Of a DNA stretch of 64,000 bases, positions 39,401 to 49,764 are shown piece by piece. The DNA is from Cornus controversa (Eukaryota; Streptophyta; Magnoliopsida; Cornales; Cornaceae). The position numbers and the translations under genes were made by a program. The notes under the pieces were generated by a model. The model had not been told where the DNA came from. It worked only from the letters and a program-made list of their open reading frames with translations, and ran no database searches. Location of the stretch: contig CM048854.1 in the NCBI GenBank assembly GCA_026545225.1, forward strand, positions 27,138,730 through 27,202,729, given 5' to 3'. The first letter of the stretch is position 1; each line of letters begins with the position of its first letter.

Positions 39401-42400
39401 TAGTTTCGTTCATTAAACCGGCTGACTCCAATACATGTGTAGTAATAGGCTCTCTGTTGAATGATTTATGGTGGTGTGCACTAAAGCTTTTATCTATAGA
39501 AATATTTTGGAATGCTTTTTGGTCAATATCATGGTAGTGGGAAAATTGAAAGGCTTACAGCATTGAGACGATTAAGTTATTCATTTATGCAAGCATGCTG
39601 GTACCCACATCTTCATATTGGAGAAAAATGATATTCTATTTTTGCGGGGAAATCTAGAGTATTAGATTAAAAATATAGGATAAGGTCCTCTCCTTTTTCT
39701 CTCCTCTATTCCGTTATGTGTCAATGGTTCACAACACTTCACATCAGTTGATCTTTCATTAAACAACACTGCCTTATTTTAAGAAAATCAAAATAAATAT
39801 TAATCATCCAATATGGAGTGTTGTGAACCATCCAATTGTGCACTACGGATTAGAGGAGAGAAAAAGTGATGGAGATGATCATAATCCTACAGTAATAAAG
39901 GAAAGTGATGATGAGTGATCTGGTCTGCTCTAAAAAAAGTGTGCAAAGGTGGGAAAATGAGGGATGTACTTCTTTTTAGGTTGGTTGTTTCCAGTTATAA
40001 TTTATAATTTATTGTTGATATGAGCAGTTTTACATATGGGTTAATATCAAGTGAATTTGTGAGTAGGCATATCTCATGCTTGATATTACCTCTTTGCTTT
40101 TTTACCTGAAAGATTGCAAAACACCTTTCAATATCAAGTGAATTTGTGAGTAGCTTCACTTCTGAGTCATATCTCATGCTTGATATTACCTCTTTGCTAT
40201 TTTACCTGAAAGATTGCAAAACACCTTTCTAACTACAGTTATTTTGTTCATGCAGTTATGGAAATGAGGAATTACTCAGCACCCTTGCAAGATTACATGA
40301 TTTCTTGCTGCCATCTCTACAGCGGGGCTTTCGAATTATATTTACAATGAGAGAAGATGGGCCTCTGGACACATTAGCTGACATGCTTTCAAATATCGCT
40401 CTTAGTTTGAAAATGTTATCAATGAGGATGGTGAAACTTGGTTGGAAGTTACTGGACTTCTGCTATCTTAGTGATGAAGTGTTTGAGGGCAGCTTCCCTC
40501 TTCCATCTGCCACGAAGATGTTCCCTGCCAATGTAGAGGATCCTGTCATAAGGGCAGACATTTTGGTTCAGATTTTTAGAGAGATTGGTGGGGGATATTC
40601 AAATGCTCAAGAGGACCAAAACAGGGGAACATTTCTCCAAAATCTTGAAAAAAATCACAAGATGATGGGTAGAATTGACTTTCTACAAAATACAGGTACG
40701 AAGTCTTATATTTGCAAATCTGGGTTTGAACAGATTTTTGGACTCTACTGACATTGATGCATGTTTAATCTGATCTTACTATTACTTGGCTGTTTGATGT
40801 GCTGACATTGTCTGACTGAAGAGTACACATGGTTTTAGATGGAAAAGCATTTTTCAAGGGACTTGACTCCTTTTATGGAGGCATTCGGATTTTGATTTCT
40901 TATTTTATATAAATTTATAAAAAAACATAGTTAGAAAATAATATGAGTAATATGTAAACTTTTCTTAGAGCATATAGAAATTGCTTAATAAAGAAAAAAA
41001 AAGAATAATGCACCATATTTGATCAATGTATATTATTATTCACTATTATTGCAAGATTAGACAGAACATTGTTTAATCAAGAAATATATTTATTAAAGAA
41101 AGAGATGAACAACAGAATGCGAGGTTTAGGTTTCATGAGACAAGACATAGAAAGGCATAAAAATAGCACCTTGGATTGAGTCATGACCTGTGAGGTGTAT
41201 TCCTAATGGGACCCTTAATTAATTCAACAAGGTGTTGGGTTGTTTCAAAATAGCCTTGCCATAAAGTAAACCTCAAAAAGCTGGAAAGTCTAAAGTTGGA
41301 AGTCTGTTAAACTATTGGAAATCTTTTCTAATATCTGCAGTTTTCTTTAAATCCATAATTTCTTCCTGTTTGGGGATAGGCAAAGCTCGAATTGGTTGAA
41401 ATGTTCAGTTCTTAAAAATAGAATTATTTTTTGCACTTTCACCACCAAACACAAAAAGGGTGTGTCATACACCTACTCTGATATGCCTAATAGAATTACT
41501 TTTTGCACTTTCACCACCAAACACAGAAGGGTATGCCATACACCTACTCTGATATGCCTAATACAAGGAGGGTTACTAATCTGCTTATAGTCTTAGTTTG
41601 TAAAGGTTAATGATGCAGAGAAAATTTTCTTATAGCATTTAGATTTGGCTTGCCTAAATTAGTGTGTGGCATAGGTTTTCCATTGTGTGCATCATGATAA
41701 TGTTGAATGCACAGGGATCTTAAGTTTTGTCAGTCTCTGATAACTAGAAATTGAGGGGAAAAAGAAAGTTGAAATTGGGTGAATGTTAACATTCTATCAA
41801 GTAGTAATCATATCAGGATTCACTTTTGATTTTTTCTTTGCATTTATATAATTGTTGATGATGAGGGTCTTTGGAGGGTTTATCAAGTGATTACGCCATT
41901 GGCTTCCCCGAGCTTGTGCGTATCTATGTGAAAACCTTTGAATTTTGCATGAATCTCAATTCTAAAGTGTGATAACACTAGACAAAACTATCAGTAGAAG
42001 GAAATATCCTGTTTATGTTGTTTTATTCGTTCTTTGTAGCTGTAATTAAATCTGTAGATATACATATACTAATATAGACATTTTGTAAGGTTTTGCATAA
42101 TTTTGGATTTTCATGGCGTCCATGAAAGCCATCTAAAGTGTAGCCTTCTTTGTCATGACGAAGAATCGAAGACTATCCTTCGGTTAGGCAGGGTGCTCAG
42201 CTCTTCTCCCTGCATAGCTGCACCATAAGTTTTATGCTACATTTGGTAGGGCGGAAAAGATGACAGAAAACGCGGGGGGGGGGGGGGGGGGGGTTGTTGT
42301 TGAGAAGAGCTCCTCCTCCTTCGTACTAAATAATCTTAAAAGCAACAATGTAGAAGAAATAGGGAGTGGATCCCCCATTACAAAATGCTAGACAACACAA

Positions 42401-44274
42401 AAAAATTAGCCTGTTTCCTCGTTCTTGTCTGGGCAAAGAATTTGTGTTATTTTAGAGACGACTATTCCATCTAGGCATCATTCTACACTAACAAGCAACA
42501 AGTAAAGGAAGCAAGAAATTATCTAGCATTTCCTTTCGATACTGCTTTAAACTACATTGCTATGTCAGAAGAAGGATAGCTATACTGATTCGGTAGACTC
42601 TAAAGATGCCCTCGGTACAATATTGACGATCTCACAAAGATTCAATTTCAGGGAATTTCCATTTACTGAACTCATCTTTTACAGAATCGAACCCCCCTTT
42701 GACTGTACAAGAATATGTGGAACTCAGCATGTTTGGAAGTACAGGAGCACGTTCCTTTGCTGATATTATTACCAGTATTCAATACTTGGTCATTCATAGC
42801 ATTACTATACCTTTCTTGTACATTGAGGGTTGTTATTCGTCAGCACGGGTTTAGTTTACAATGTGTTTGGAAGCCCTCGGCCAAACAAGCTTCCGGAGTA
42901 TTTGTACTTAATATTAATTGTAGTACCTTTTCAGCATTTGTTGGAGTAGTGATGTTAGCATGCATATTATAGAGTTATGAGTGAAAATTATTTCTTTATG
43001 TTAGATGTACAAAGCACATTCTATTTGCTTGTGTCAATGTTGTTGCTTGTGATCTACTCTCAGGGATTTATTCTGTTTAAACCTTTTGGAAGATTTTTTT
43101 ATCATATCCTCTTGGACAAATACTTTGCATTATTTTTTACATTTCTGTAAATTATAATGCGGATCTTGAAGCAATTCTGTTGTACAACTGTTCTGGTGCA
43201 GGGTGGATTTCAATAGATAATGAACAAGTCCATTATCTTTCTGGGATCATGAAGCATCCTTTGGAAGCCAATAGTAAGGAGAAGTCCCATGCACCAGCCC
43301 CTGTGACAAGCAACACACTGCAGATGGATGAAGATGCTGCAATCATCGAGTCTAAAATGAGCCAAATAAAAGACCTTTTCCCTGATTATGGTAAGGGGTT
43401 CTTAGCTGCATGTCTTGAAGTGTATAACCAGAATCCAGAAGAGGTTATTCAAAGGATTCTAGAGGGAACCCTCCATGAAGATTTGCAATCCCTAGACACT
43501 TCTTTGGAGAATATTCCACCACCCAAGTCTTCTTCTATGAGCAGGAATGATAAAGGAAAAGGAAAAATGTTGGAATCTGCAACAGCATCTTCTACAAACG
43601 TGGTACCTACATCTAGAGAGCCACAAAATGAAGCCCCGTCATTTTCTTCATCATCATCAACAACAAAAACAGTTGGGAGGTACGTCAGAAAGTCTACAGC
43701 TGTCTTGTCTGATTCTGGGACCCTCAATTCCAGAGATGAAACGGATTTGACAAGGACTGCCATGCTAGCTGCACAACTCGAGTATGAAGACGAATATGAT
43801 GACTCTTTTGATGATTTAGGTATGAGTGTTGCTGATTCAGGATTCGAAGAGACTGAGACAGTGCGAGGGAAACCATGGGAGACAGAGACAGGAAGCTCTG
43901 CTCCAAATCCTTCAAATTCTAAATGGAACTCACGTAAGAAGCCCCAATACTTTGTGAAGGATGGTAAGAACTACAGTTATAAAGTTGCGGGTTCAGTTGC
44001 AGTTGGAAATTATGATGAAGCATCGTTAGTTAATCAGGTGCAGAAAGAACTAATCCATGGCCTTGGACGCGGAGGCAACCATCCTTTAGGTGCAGTTAAG
44101 AGGCTGACAGAGTCGAATGAGGTACAAAGTGATGAGCCCGATGCCGCTGAGGTGGGAGGACGTGGGAATCCAGTCAATCCCAGGGGTAGAGGAAGGAGGG
44201 GAGGAGGGGGAAGAAATAATTACCGGAAGGACCGGGCTATGAAGAAGCACTTTTCTGGACTGACGGGTTTTTAG
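29288..44274 (+). CDS. ASCC2: ASCC2-like CUE-domain protein, nine coding exons
   Basis: Joined coding exons: 29288-29717, 30314-30473, 30587-30648, 32436-32530, 35245-35358, 38541-38606, 39047-39144, 40256-40695, 43202-44274. The product is 845 residues, the frame is maintained and every intron is GT-AG. It is homologous to activating signal cointegrator 1 complex subunit 2 (yeast Cue3/Rqt3), which works with the ASCC3 helicase in ribosome quality control and, in animals, alkylation repair. The N-terminal part (about 125-480, containing [28 protein letters not shown]) is the conserved ASCC3-binding region. A ubiquitin-binding CUE domain lies at about 538-578 ([16 protein letters not shown]). 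The C-terminus is low complexity, ending in an RG-rich tail (about 808-845). The ATG at 29288 opens exon 1 with no in-frame alternative nearby. Family assignment is strong; function in this plant is inferred by homology. Confidence 0.93.
30314..30473 (+). CDS. ASCC2: ASCC2-like exon 2
   Basis: Residues 144-196. Acceptor TTCTTAG|TGGCG, donor GCAT|GTAAGT. Encodes [10 protein letters not shown] and [18 protein letters not shown], strongly conserved in the family. Confidence 0.92.
30587..30648 (+). CDS. ASCC2: ASCC2-like exon 3
   Basis: Residues 197-217. Acceptor TTGCAG|ATCTTCC, donor GCTG|GTGTGT. Encodes [19 protein letters not shown]. Confidence 0.88.
30990..32225. repeat. Possible DNA-transposon remnant in intron 3
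   Basis: Clusters of TACGATTC/GAATCGTA words lie at both ends of this stretch (31018-31070, and 32128-32200 read in reverse), including a short hairpin near 31025. The ends are loosely inverted and no duplication was identified. Between them lies AT-rich non-coding sequence. Confidence 0.35.
32436..32530 (+). CDS. ASCC2: ASCC2-like exon 4
   Basis: Residues 218-249. I used the acceptor CATTTAG|TCCTTTTGCAG. A second AG eleven bases downstream (TTTTGCAG|GAAAAG) would break the frame, whereas the upstream site gives [15 protein letters not shown], as in the family. Donor TTG|GTAAGC. Confidence 0.85.
33542..33887. mobile_element. hAT-like MITE in intron 4
   Basis: About 346 bp with inverted ends: CAGTGTTACATGGACTC on the left, and CTATGTTACATGGACTC on the right read in reverse. 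Words of the GTGTCG/CGACAC type follow each end. It belongs to the same family as 35699-36817. The flanking 8-mers GAATGAGT and GAACATGA match only weakly. Confidence 0.6.
35156..35216. repeat. C17 run and CT microsatellite before exon 5
   Basis: Seventeen C, a C-rich stretch, then about 17 CT units, ending about 28 bases before the exon 5 acceptor AG. It forms an extended polypyrimidine tract. Confidence 0.9.
35245..35358 (+). CDS. ASCC2: ASCC2-like exon 5
   Basis: Residues 250-287, phase 0 at both ends. Acceptor TTGGCAG|GTTGTG, donor AGAG|GTATAA. Encodes [12 protein letters not shown] and [12 protein letters not shown]. Confidence 0.92.
35699..36817. mobile_element. Non-autonomous hAT-like element in intron 5
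   Basis: 1119 bp. Inverted ends CTATGTTACCTCGACTC, and CTATGTTACCCAGACTC on the right read in reverse. Flanked by 8-bp duplications ATAGGCTC (35691-35698) and ATAGGCAC (36818-36825), a 7 of 8 match typical of hAT. It has subterminal GACACC repeats (35750-35780), a 135-bp tandem duplication (35961-36095 and 36096-36235) and a TA run (36365-36400). No transposase is encoded. Confidence 0.78.
37240..38118. repeat. Repeat-like GC-rich/AT-rich block in intron 5
   Basis: GC-rich words of the CCGGTATACCGG and GAACCGGCC type at 37240-37390, and GTTACGTTACG, GCGACCGC at 38025-38118, flank an AT-rich middle. This contrasts with the surrounding intron and suggests a mobile-element remnant. Ends and duplications were not resolved. 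Confidence 0.3.
38541..38606 (+). CDS. ASCC2: ASCC2-like exon 6
   Basis: Residues 288-309, phase 0 at both ends. Acceptor CGTACAG|GTTCTA, donor TTGGAG|GTTCTA. Encodes a His/Asp-rich segment ([14 protein letters not shown]). Confidence 0.82.
39047..39144 (+). CDS. ASCC2: ASCC2-like exon 7
   Basis: Residues 310-341. Acceptor ACATAG|GTAATG, donor ATGAG|GTATCG. Encodes [16 protein letters not shown] and YKPAAVYF. Confidence 0.9.
40043..40230. repeat. Tandem duplication at the end of intron 7
   Basis: Two copies (40043-40129 and 40130-40230) starting AATATCAAGTGAATTTGTGAG. The second has a 14-base extra segment. It ends 25 bases before the exon 8 acceptor. Confidence 0.88.
40256..40695 (+). CDS. 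ASCC2: ASCC2-like exon 8
   Basis: Residues 342-488. Acceptor CATGCAG|TTATGG, donor ACAG|GTACGA. The largest conserved block of the N-terminal domain ([31 protein letters not shown]). The acceptor lies 25 bases after a tandem duplication. Confidence 0.92.
41418..41561. repeat. 72-bp tandem duplication in intron 8
   Basis: Two copies (41418-41489 and 41490-41561), each with CACTTTCACCACCAAACACA and CCTACTCTGATATGCC, differing at a few bases. Confidence 0.88.
42274..42293 (+). repeat. G20 homopolymer in intron 8
   Basis: Twenty consecutive G on the sense strand of the ASCC2-like transcript. Confidence 0.9.
43202..44274 (+). CDS. ASCC2: ASCC2-like exon 9 (CUE and C-terminus)
   Basis: Residues 489-845 and the TAG stop. 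Acceptor GGTGCAG|GGTGGA. Encodes [17 protein letters not shown], the CUE domain, a Ser-rich and acidic linker and the RG-rich tail ([16 protein letters not shown]). Confidence 0.93.
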
Positions 44275-44340
44275 GTCTATAAAGGAAGATGATGCATGCA
44301 TTTTGTTCTAATATGTAGGTTACAGCAACAAAAAAAAAAA

Positions 44341-44524
44341 ACACTCTTGAATTAGATTGGGGGTCTCCTGTATAGAGCAGCAAACAACTGTCCAGTCAGT
44401 TGTTTTTGTTGCCATTCAGTGTGCTGTGAAAAACACTCTTGAATTAGATTGGGGGTCTCCTGTATAGAGCAGCAAACAACTGTCCAGTCAGTTGTTTTTG
44501 TTGCCATTCAGTGTGCTGTGAAAA
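44341..44524. repeat. Exact 92-bp tandem duplication in the 3' UTR region
   Basis: 44341-44432 and 44433-44524 are identical by eye, beginning ACACTCTTGAATTAG and ending GCTGTGAAAA. They lie 67 bases after the stop codon of the ASCC2-like gene. Each contains an 8-base inverted pair (CAACTG..CAGTTG). Confidence 0.92.
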
Positions 44525-45479
44525 TTTCACAGTTTCTCCTACAATTACAGAAATTTTCAAAGAATGTTTTCAGTATTTGTGGATTACACTTTGTTTTCTG
44601 TGCTCTGATTATTCAAGTTAGTTTTGGTCAACAATATAGCTTGTGTTTGGGAGAAATTATTACATTCCGAAACCATTGGTCCTGATCAATCAGAGTGCGT
44701 GTCATCAGCTACCATGTGTGTTCCTAGAAGAAAAAAAAAATTTGTTTACCTATATACACGTATAATGTTTGGAAATTTCAAAAGTCCTCCCCCTCGATTT
44801 AGTTTTTATCAAATAAAATCCAAGTTGCAAGAGAGAGAGGTACCAAATAAAGCAAAGGGTTTAGTTCTGCCACTCATATTCTCCCTTTGTTCAAAAATTC
44901 CCAAATTATATTTGAAGTGTATCTAGGGTTGGTTCGTTCGTTCTTTACTCTCTCAATCTCTCTTTTTCTTTTTGCCAAGATGATTTCACTCTCTTTTCTT
45001 TGGCGAAGACGACTTCACTCTCAAGTGTCTTGTTCACTCTCTAGCGAAGACGACTAAAGGCTGAAGCAAATTATGGCGACCTAGTCAACAATATTCATGA
45101 CCTTTGGCGAGCTTTAGGTCTTTAGCAAACTCTGACAAGCTTTAGCAGGGAGTTTATTTCCAATTTTGACTCATGTTTGTATCTGAATCAAGCTCAACTT
45201 TTGAAATATCAATTTTTTTTTTGTCTTTTTTTTATTTATATATATCTTTAAGTCCGTTTATTCAACAACTTCTATATCTTGAAGTTAACCATTCTTTAGA
45301 AATCTTGTCTTTTTTTTTTTGGTTGCTAAATAAGATAAATTAAAGACAAATCTAATCAGTAGTGAACCAAGAGATTGCTGATAAAAATTCTCCCACAGTT
45401 TCCACTCCAAGGCTCCTTTTCTGTTTTTTTAATTGAAGTGTTTTATTGCTCTATGAATTGATTTATTATACATATATAA
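44525..45479. other. Intergenic stretch downstream of the host gene
   Basis: Nothing recognisable as a gene. A pyrimidine-rich patch (44940-45045) with two imperfect GGCGAAGACGACTTCACTCTC words is seen, followed by AT-rich sequence up to the LINE fragment. Confidence 0.4.
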
Positions 45480-45499
45480 TAGAAGAGTATAGTAGCAAA

Positions 45500-46131
45500 C
45501 AAAAAGACTTGCATATGGTTTTTATAGATTTAGAAAAGACATGATAGAGTGCCAAAGGACATAATTTGGTGGGCGTTACAAAGAAAACAAGTACCTATAA
45601 AGCTTGTAAATCTTATCCAAGACATATATAGTGAAACATTTACAAGAGTCAACACTACATGCAGGGAGACTAGTGACTTCCCAATAAAGGTGGGACTACA
45701 CCAAGGATCGGTGTTGAGTCCATACCTACTTGTAATAATATTAGATGAAACAACGAAAGATATTTAAGAAAATATCCCATGATGTATGTTATTTGCAGAT
45801 GACATAGTATAAGTAGATATTTCTAAGGAAGCCTTAGCAGCGAAAGTGGAAACATGGATAAAAACATTAGAGTCAAGGGGCCTAAGAATTAGTAAAACTA
45901 AAACGAAATATATGACATGTAAATTTAATAAAATAGAAAATAATGATAATATAAATATTACACTCCAAGATCAAATAATTACTCAAAAGAATTTTTTCTG
46001 TTACCTAGGATCGACATTACAAAAAGATGGGGAGGTAGATGGTGATGTAATAAGTAGGATTGGAGTTGGGTGGACAAAGTGGAGGAAAGCTAGTGGTATT
46101 CTTTGTGACAAACGAATACTAAATAAACTAA
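45500..46131 (+). pseudogene. LINE reverse transcriptase, first block
   Basis: Reads HMVFIDLEK, then DRVPKDIIWWALQRKQVP, then GLHQGSVLSPYL, then the catalytic box CMLFADDIV (45782-45808) and LESRGLRISKTKTKYM. This order fits motifs A-D of RTE-type reverse transcriptases in plants. Stops (for example near 45768) and a frameshift make it non-functional. It ends in DKRILNKL, exactly where the MITE inserted. Confidence 0.85.
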
Positions 46132-46856
46132 GGGAGGCGATATTCGCACTCCCATTTTCTACGATTGCACTCCACTTGCCTTTTTCTTTTAAAGAAAATG
46201 ACAAGAAGGTCCCTAAACCAATTAATATATCATATCTTATTTTATAATATCACAACTACCCTTATACTATAAACTAAAAATTTTTCAGCTTCTTTATTTT
46301 CTTTCTATATTACTTTTTTTTTTTTTGCTTCCTATCAGAAGAAATAATTTTTTTGCCTTATTTACTTTGTTTAGTACTTTTTTTTTCTCATGTCAAAAGA
46401 GATAAATTTTTCTTTAGATTTTTTTTTATCATATTAAAAGAAATAATTTATTCAACAAATATTACTTTTTTATTCAGTCCTTCCAAAAGAGATAATTTCT
46501 TTTTTTAATCCTAAGAAAATAGATAATTTATTCAATAAAGATAACTTATTTTTGGGTCCTGTCAATGGAGATAATTTATTTAATATGAATAAACTTTTTT
46601 TAGGTACTTTATTTTTGGTCTTGTCAAAAGAGATAATTTATTCAACATAGATAACTTTTTTTTTGGTATTTTTTATTTATTCTGTCAAAAGAATCAGAAA
46701 ATATTAAAGATTAGAGATAGAGAGAGGATATCTAAAAGGGTAGTTTAGTATTTTGAAAAAAAGTAATAATTCACATGTGCAGTTAAGGTTATAAGTGACA
46801 TTTTTTTTAAAATAGGAGTGCAACTAAAGAAAAGGGGAGTGCAAATATCGCCTCCC
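46132..46856. mobile_element. hAT-like MITE (725 bp) inside the LINE
   Basis: Terminal inverted repeats begin GGGAGGCGATATTCGCACTC, with one mismatch at the other end. The exact 8-bp duplication TAAACTAA lies at 46124-46131 and 46857-46864. Removing the insert leaves the LINE protein colinear with its family (NKLKGKSY across the site). The interior is AT-rich with degenerate units of about 60-75 bp containing AAAGAGATAATTTATTCAAC (46325-46700). No ORF of note. Confidence 0.9.
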
Positions 46857-47037
46857 TAAACTAAAAGGGAAATCTTATAGAATGGTTATTAGACTAGCAA
46901 TATTTGTATGGAGCAAAGTGTTGGGCATTGAGAAAGATGCAAATACAATGTATTCAGGTAGTAGAAATGAGGATTCTACGTTGTATGATAGGAATCACTA
47001 GAAGAGATATGATAAATAACAAACGGGTGAGGGGAAT
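46857..47037 (+). pseudogene. LINE reverse transcriptase, second block
   Basis: Continues the LINE protein: YGAKCWALRKMQ and MRILRCMIGITRRDMINN, the conserved C-terminal region after the RT thumb. One base must be skipped near 46905 to keep frame. It is interrupted at 47037 by a gypsy LTR. Confidence 0.8.
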
Positions 47038-49463
47038 TGTAGAGACCGGGTCCAATTTTGACCAGATTTCTTTAATTCATCATTTTTGTCATAAATGGAT
47101 TTTAATTAATGTTATGTATGTTTTGAATGTGAAAAACATGTTTGGGAACTTGTTTAGAGGTTCAAAACAATTTTGAGAGCGTTTGGTGAAATTTGAGAGT
47201 TGGTGGGGCCCGGGACGTGGGTCGAGTGGGCCCCGAGAATCAGGAAATTTTTTGAAAAAAATTTATTTTTGGTTTTGAACCAAATAAAATGTTAAAAGAG
47301 TTAAGGAAATGATTTTGGAGCCGTAGCCGCTTTTGAAATCGAAAACGGAGGTCAGGAGGGTACGTTAAGTGGCCTGGGGGCATTTTGATCATTTTGCGCC
47401 CTAGATATTATAAATATCTACAAGGCTGGAATCCCAGCCATTTGAAACAGCCGGCTAACTCTGTCTCTCTCCTTCTTCATCTATTCTCCTTCTCTCTTCA
47501 TTTCGGAAGCCTTAAGCTTGGATTTGGAAGTTTTCGGAGAAGGACAACTTGTTCTACGAGTTGAAAGCTTCGATTTGAACTAAATAAAGTTAGATTTTGG
47601 CAAGGTGAAACTTGGAGAAAATTTTAGGGTTTTGCTAGAAGAAGTTTCAAATTTAAGGTAGGGGTGTTCTTTATCTCTTATTCATCGATTCCTAAGTTTT
47701 GGTGAGTTGAGAATGATTTGGTTGAGTTAGCATGTATGGGAGAATGGTGAGGTTGTGTGATATTGTCTTTCCCTCTTCCATTGTGATTTAATACATGTTA
47801 ATTTTGTTCATATTGTGATATATGATGTTTGTGAATATATACATGATATATGTATGAAATTGTGGGCATAAGATTGACATATGCGGTCTAGTGTACATGT
47901 ATATGGCATATGTGTGAATTTGGACATAGAGGTGTTTATATGTGATATGTGAGGATGCAATGCATGCTAGAATTTATATAAAGCATGAAAAGTATGTTAT
48001 CTGTTACGTGCCTAATGAGCATGTATATATATATATCAGAGGTTTGTCCGAGTGTGCCTTATATAGAAGTCGGAGGTGTCCGACCATGTTATGAAAGTGG
48101 TAAAATTATCCACAATGGGATAATCGTCGGAGATGCCCAATCACCCCAATTTCGTGATAGTCAGAGTTCTCTAATCATAAGGGCGAGACCAATATATTGC
48201 CAAGAATGTATAACCGTCGGAGTTGTCCAATCATAAGAATGTCGTCGTAGTTATTCTACATTACATGATCATCAAAGTTGACCAATCATATCTAAGTATC
48301 GAATTATGACCAAAGAAGATGCATATGTAAAGATGCTTATGTGTTTAACTGTTAAACATAAGGAAAGTTTTAAATGCATATGTATATGAATTGCATGGAG
48401 TTGACTTGGCATGAAAACATGGAATATGTCATATAGAATAGCGACATCATGGTTGCATATCATGTAGGTCGGTGTCGGGTTGATGCCTAGGTGGGTTGAG
48501 ACACTCCTACTGAGTTAATTGTTTTACTCACCCCTCTCCCCCAAACATTTTACAGATAAGGCACCGACGATGGATAGAACTTGAGTAGCCAAGCGGAGTT
48601 CTCAATAGCATTTTTGAGATATTTTTGGATATTATATGTATTGTTATCCATGCCAGCTTGTGGCATGTTCGTTTTCGAAGAAGTGGTAGTTATGAACAAT
48701 CTACTTGTACTTTTGGATCCTCATATGTATAATCCATGTGGACAAATTATGGGTTTTGGAGAGATATTTAATGGAATGTATGTTTTGGATCAAATGTATG
48801 AAATGCATGACGTTATAGCGTTTTATTTTTGTTTCCAAGTAGTATGGGATGATATGAGTAGAGAGAATGCATTTGGGTATAAATTGTGTAAGTTCTTGAA
48901 TACTTGAGAGCATAAATTACAGTCGAGTGATTATGATGCATCGTAATCTCCATTACGATTGATCATAATTCGGTGATACATCCTAATCCCCATTGTGATG
49001 GATCGTAAAAATGTTCAGAAAAATAAGTTGAAATCAACACATTTCGCGAGATGTAGCGATACGTCTGTCATGCATCATAGATTACGATACATTGTAATCT
49101 CCATCACGATGAATCGTAATCTACGACTGAGCTAATAATCGAAGTATTGCTTGGACGTGCATGTGAGGTCACGTGTGGGGTCCATTGAAACAAGTTGACG
49201 TTAAATTATACAGATGTAATCGTATATGCATGATTAAGCTTCCACGGTAATTGAAGGTAGAGACAGTTCATTAGGACTTAATGGACGGACTCATCCTCGG
49301 GATTCGGGCTTGGAGACAGTCTCCGGTGATTCGAATTTCAAATATGATAGCTTGGTATCTTAACGTGATATCAGGATATGATTGTTATTAAGAAGTATCG
49401 ATGTTTGACTTAATCACTCCCATTTCTCATGCCCTTCCGGGTGTTGGAAATCGGGGCATGACT
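47038..49463 (+). mobile_element. Ty3/gypsy solo LTR, 2.43 kb, inside the LINE
   Basis: Begins TGTAGAGACCGGGTCC and ends GGGGCATGAC. It has a TATA-like box (ATTATAAATAT near 47408) and a pyrimidine-rich leader (47460-47510), a minisatellite of GTCGGAGGTGTCC-type units (48040-48270), and scattered GATGCATCGTAAT words (48930-49135). Its layout matches the LTR at 51476. Flanks GGAAT and GAAAC agree at three of five bases; the LINE frame suggests the original site was GGAAC. No internal domain is present. Confidence 0.75.
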
Positions 49464-49764
49464 GAAACATTAAGTATTTCACCTATAAATAAGAAATTAG
49501 GAAAAGTAGACTTAGGTAGTATGGTCGTATTCAACGCAGACCTGATGATACACTAATAAAAAGAGGAAGAATTATTTGTTTAGAGGGTAAGTGATAAAGA
49601 GGCCGATCAAAACTTATGTGGGATGAAGTACATAAAAATGACTTAAAAAATCTAAATTTAAGAGAGGACATGGTATATAATAAGAAATAATGGTAAAAGA
49701 GAATTCATGTGGCCATCCCATCTCTATGGGATAAAGGCAACGATGATGATAATGATGATGATAA
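49464..49764 (+). pseudogene. LINE C-terminus and 3' tail
   Basis: Reads KKLGKVDLGSMVV, WDEV-like and REFMWP, then the GAT repeat. This is the end of the RTE ORF2 protein. A second copy lies at 62632-62932. Confidence 0.75.

Larger units (their letters stand above)
45480..49764 (+). mobile_element. RTE-type LINE remnant, 5'-truncated, twice interrupted
   Basis: Reverse-transcriptase part of a non-LTR retrotransposon in three blocks: 45480-46131, 46857-47037 and 49464-49764. A hAT-like MITE and a gypsy solo LTR separate them. The 3' end is a GAT microsatellite (49742-49763), as RTE-clade LINEs often end in a short tandem repeat. 5' truncation is the usual outcome of target-primed reverse transcription. 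Confidence 0.82.

Noticed and set aside
42557-42972. Possible additional exon in intron 8
   Set aside because: Exon 8 joins exon 9 in frame to give the continuous segment [11 protein letters not shown]. The intron frames have no family similarity.
43449-43763. 104-codon minus-strand frame in the last exon of the ASCC2-like gene
   Set aside because: Shadow of the plus-strand coding sequence. No independent features.
49350-49360. CTTGGTATC after TGATA, resembling a primer-binding site that would end the gypsy LTR early
   Set aside because: The same word followed by 110-150 bases and a second GGCRTGACA-type end occurs in three LTR copies (49350, 60156, 62515). It is part of the LTR body, and the true end is the later one.
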